NCBI GenBank assembly: GCA_947630155.1
Contig: CANRGM010000025.1
Coordinates: forward strand, 1 to 15,607
Length of the DNA stretch: 15,607 nt
Direction: 5' to 3'
Source of the DNA: an uncultured Clostridia bacterium
Lineage (GTDB): Bacteria; Bacillota; Clostridia; TANB77; CAG-508
Below, in pieces: positions 15,606-15,607 of the stretch. A program made the position numbers and the translations under genes. Numbering within the stretch: position 1 is the first letter of the stretch; every line of letters begins with the position of its first letter. The notes under the pieces were generated by a model, which was not told the DNA's origin, did no database searches, and saw only the letters and a program-made list of their open reading frames with translations.

Positions 15606-15607
15606 AT

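Overview
The window looks like a chromosomal segment of a low-GC, spore-forming member of the Firmicutes, most likely Clostridia. The evidence is the AT-rich coding sequence, strong AGGAGG ribosome binding sites, a Gram-positive PolC replicase, a spoIIM-xerD pair and a yybP-ykoY (manganese) riboswitch. Apart from one tRNA, every gene lies on the minus strand, so the text below follows transcription from high to low coordinates.

Right end (15203-15607): a small minus-strand ORF of 58 codons has its own promoter and ribosome binding site. Its composition is visibly more GC-rich than its surroundings, and its 3' end runs into a perfect 30-bp inverted repeat (15280-15352) that looks like a small foldback or REP/MITE-type element. 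Next come a tRNA-Leu(UAG) gene on the plus strand, with its own promoter and terminator, and a divergent promoter for an RlmD/RlmCD-type rRNA uracil-5-methyltransferase. A lipoprotein of unknown function follows, with its own promoter and a terminator hairpin.

Centre (6880-12640): polC, the 1503-residue replicative DNA polymerase, is followed after 23 nt by a small DUF1294 membrane protein. Then comes an orphan 235-codon gene that stands apart. It has a near-consensus sigma-A promoter, a perfect 14-bp palindrome in its 5' leader, a very strong terminator and more GC-rich codon use, and looks like an inserted self-contained cassette. argS (arginyl-tRNA synthetase) follows directly.

Left part (1-5130): spoIIM, an engulfment gene with a sigma-E-like promoter, is split by a single-base frameshift near 4586. 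xerD, a chromosome-dimer recombinase, follows it. Just after xerD lies a yybP-ykoY type Mn2+ riboswitch aptamer (3219-3317) overlapping a Rho-independent terminator (3168-3231). It precedes a P-type Ca2+/Mn2+ ATPase and should switch that exporter on when manganese is high. Between the terminator and the ATPase start sits a 158-bp element with 42-bp near-perfect inverted repeats (2980-3137), apparently a MITE-like insertion into the riboswitch-controlled leader. The window ends inside the first codons of a probable YbgC/FadM-type acyl-CoA thioesterase.

Most of this is housekeeping: replication, translation, rRNA modification, chromosome resolution, sporulation and ion efflux. The less ordinary parts are the riboswitch with its foldback insertion, the broken spoIIM, the orphan 235-residue cassette, and the inverted repeat with the attached small ORF. 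I found no CRISPR array, rRNA, complete transposase or defence system.
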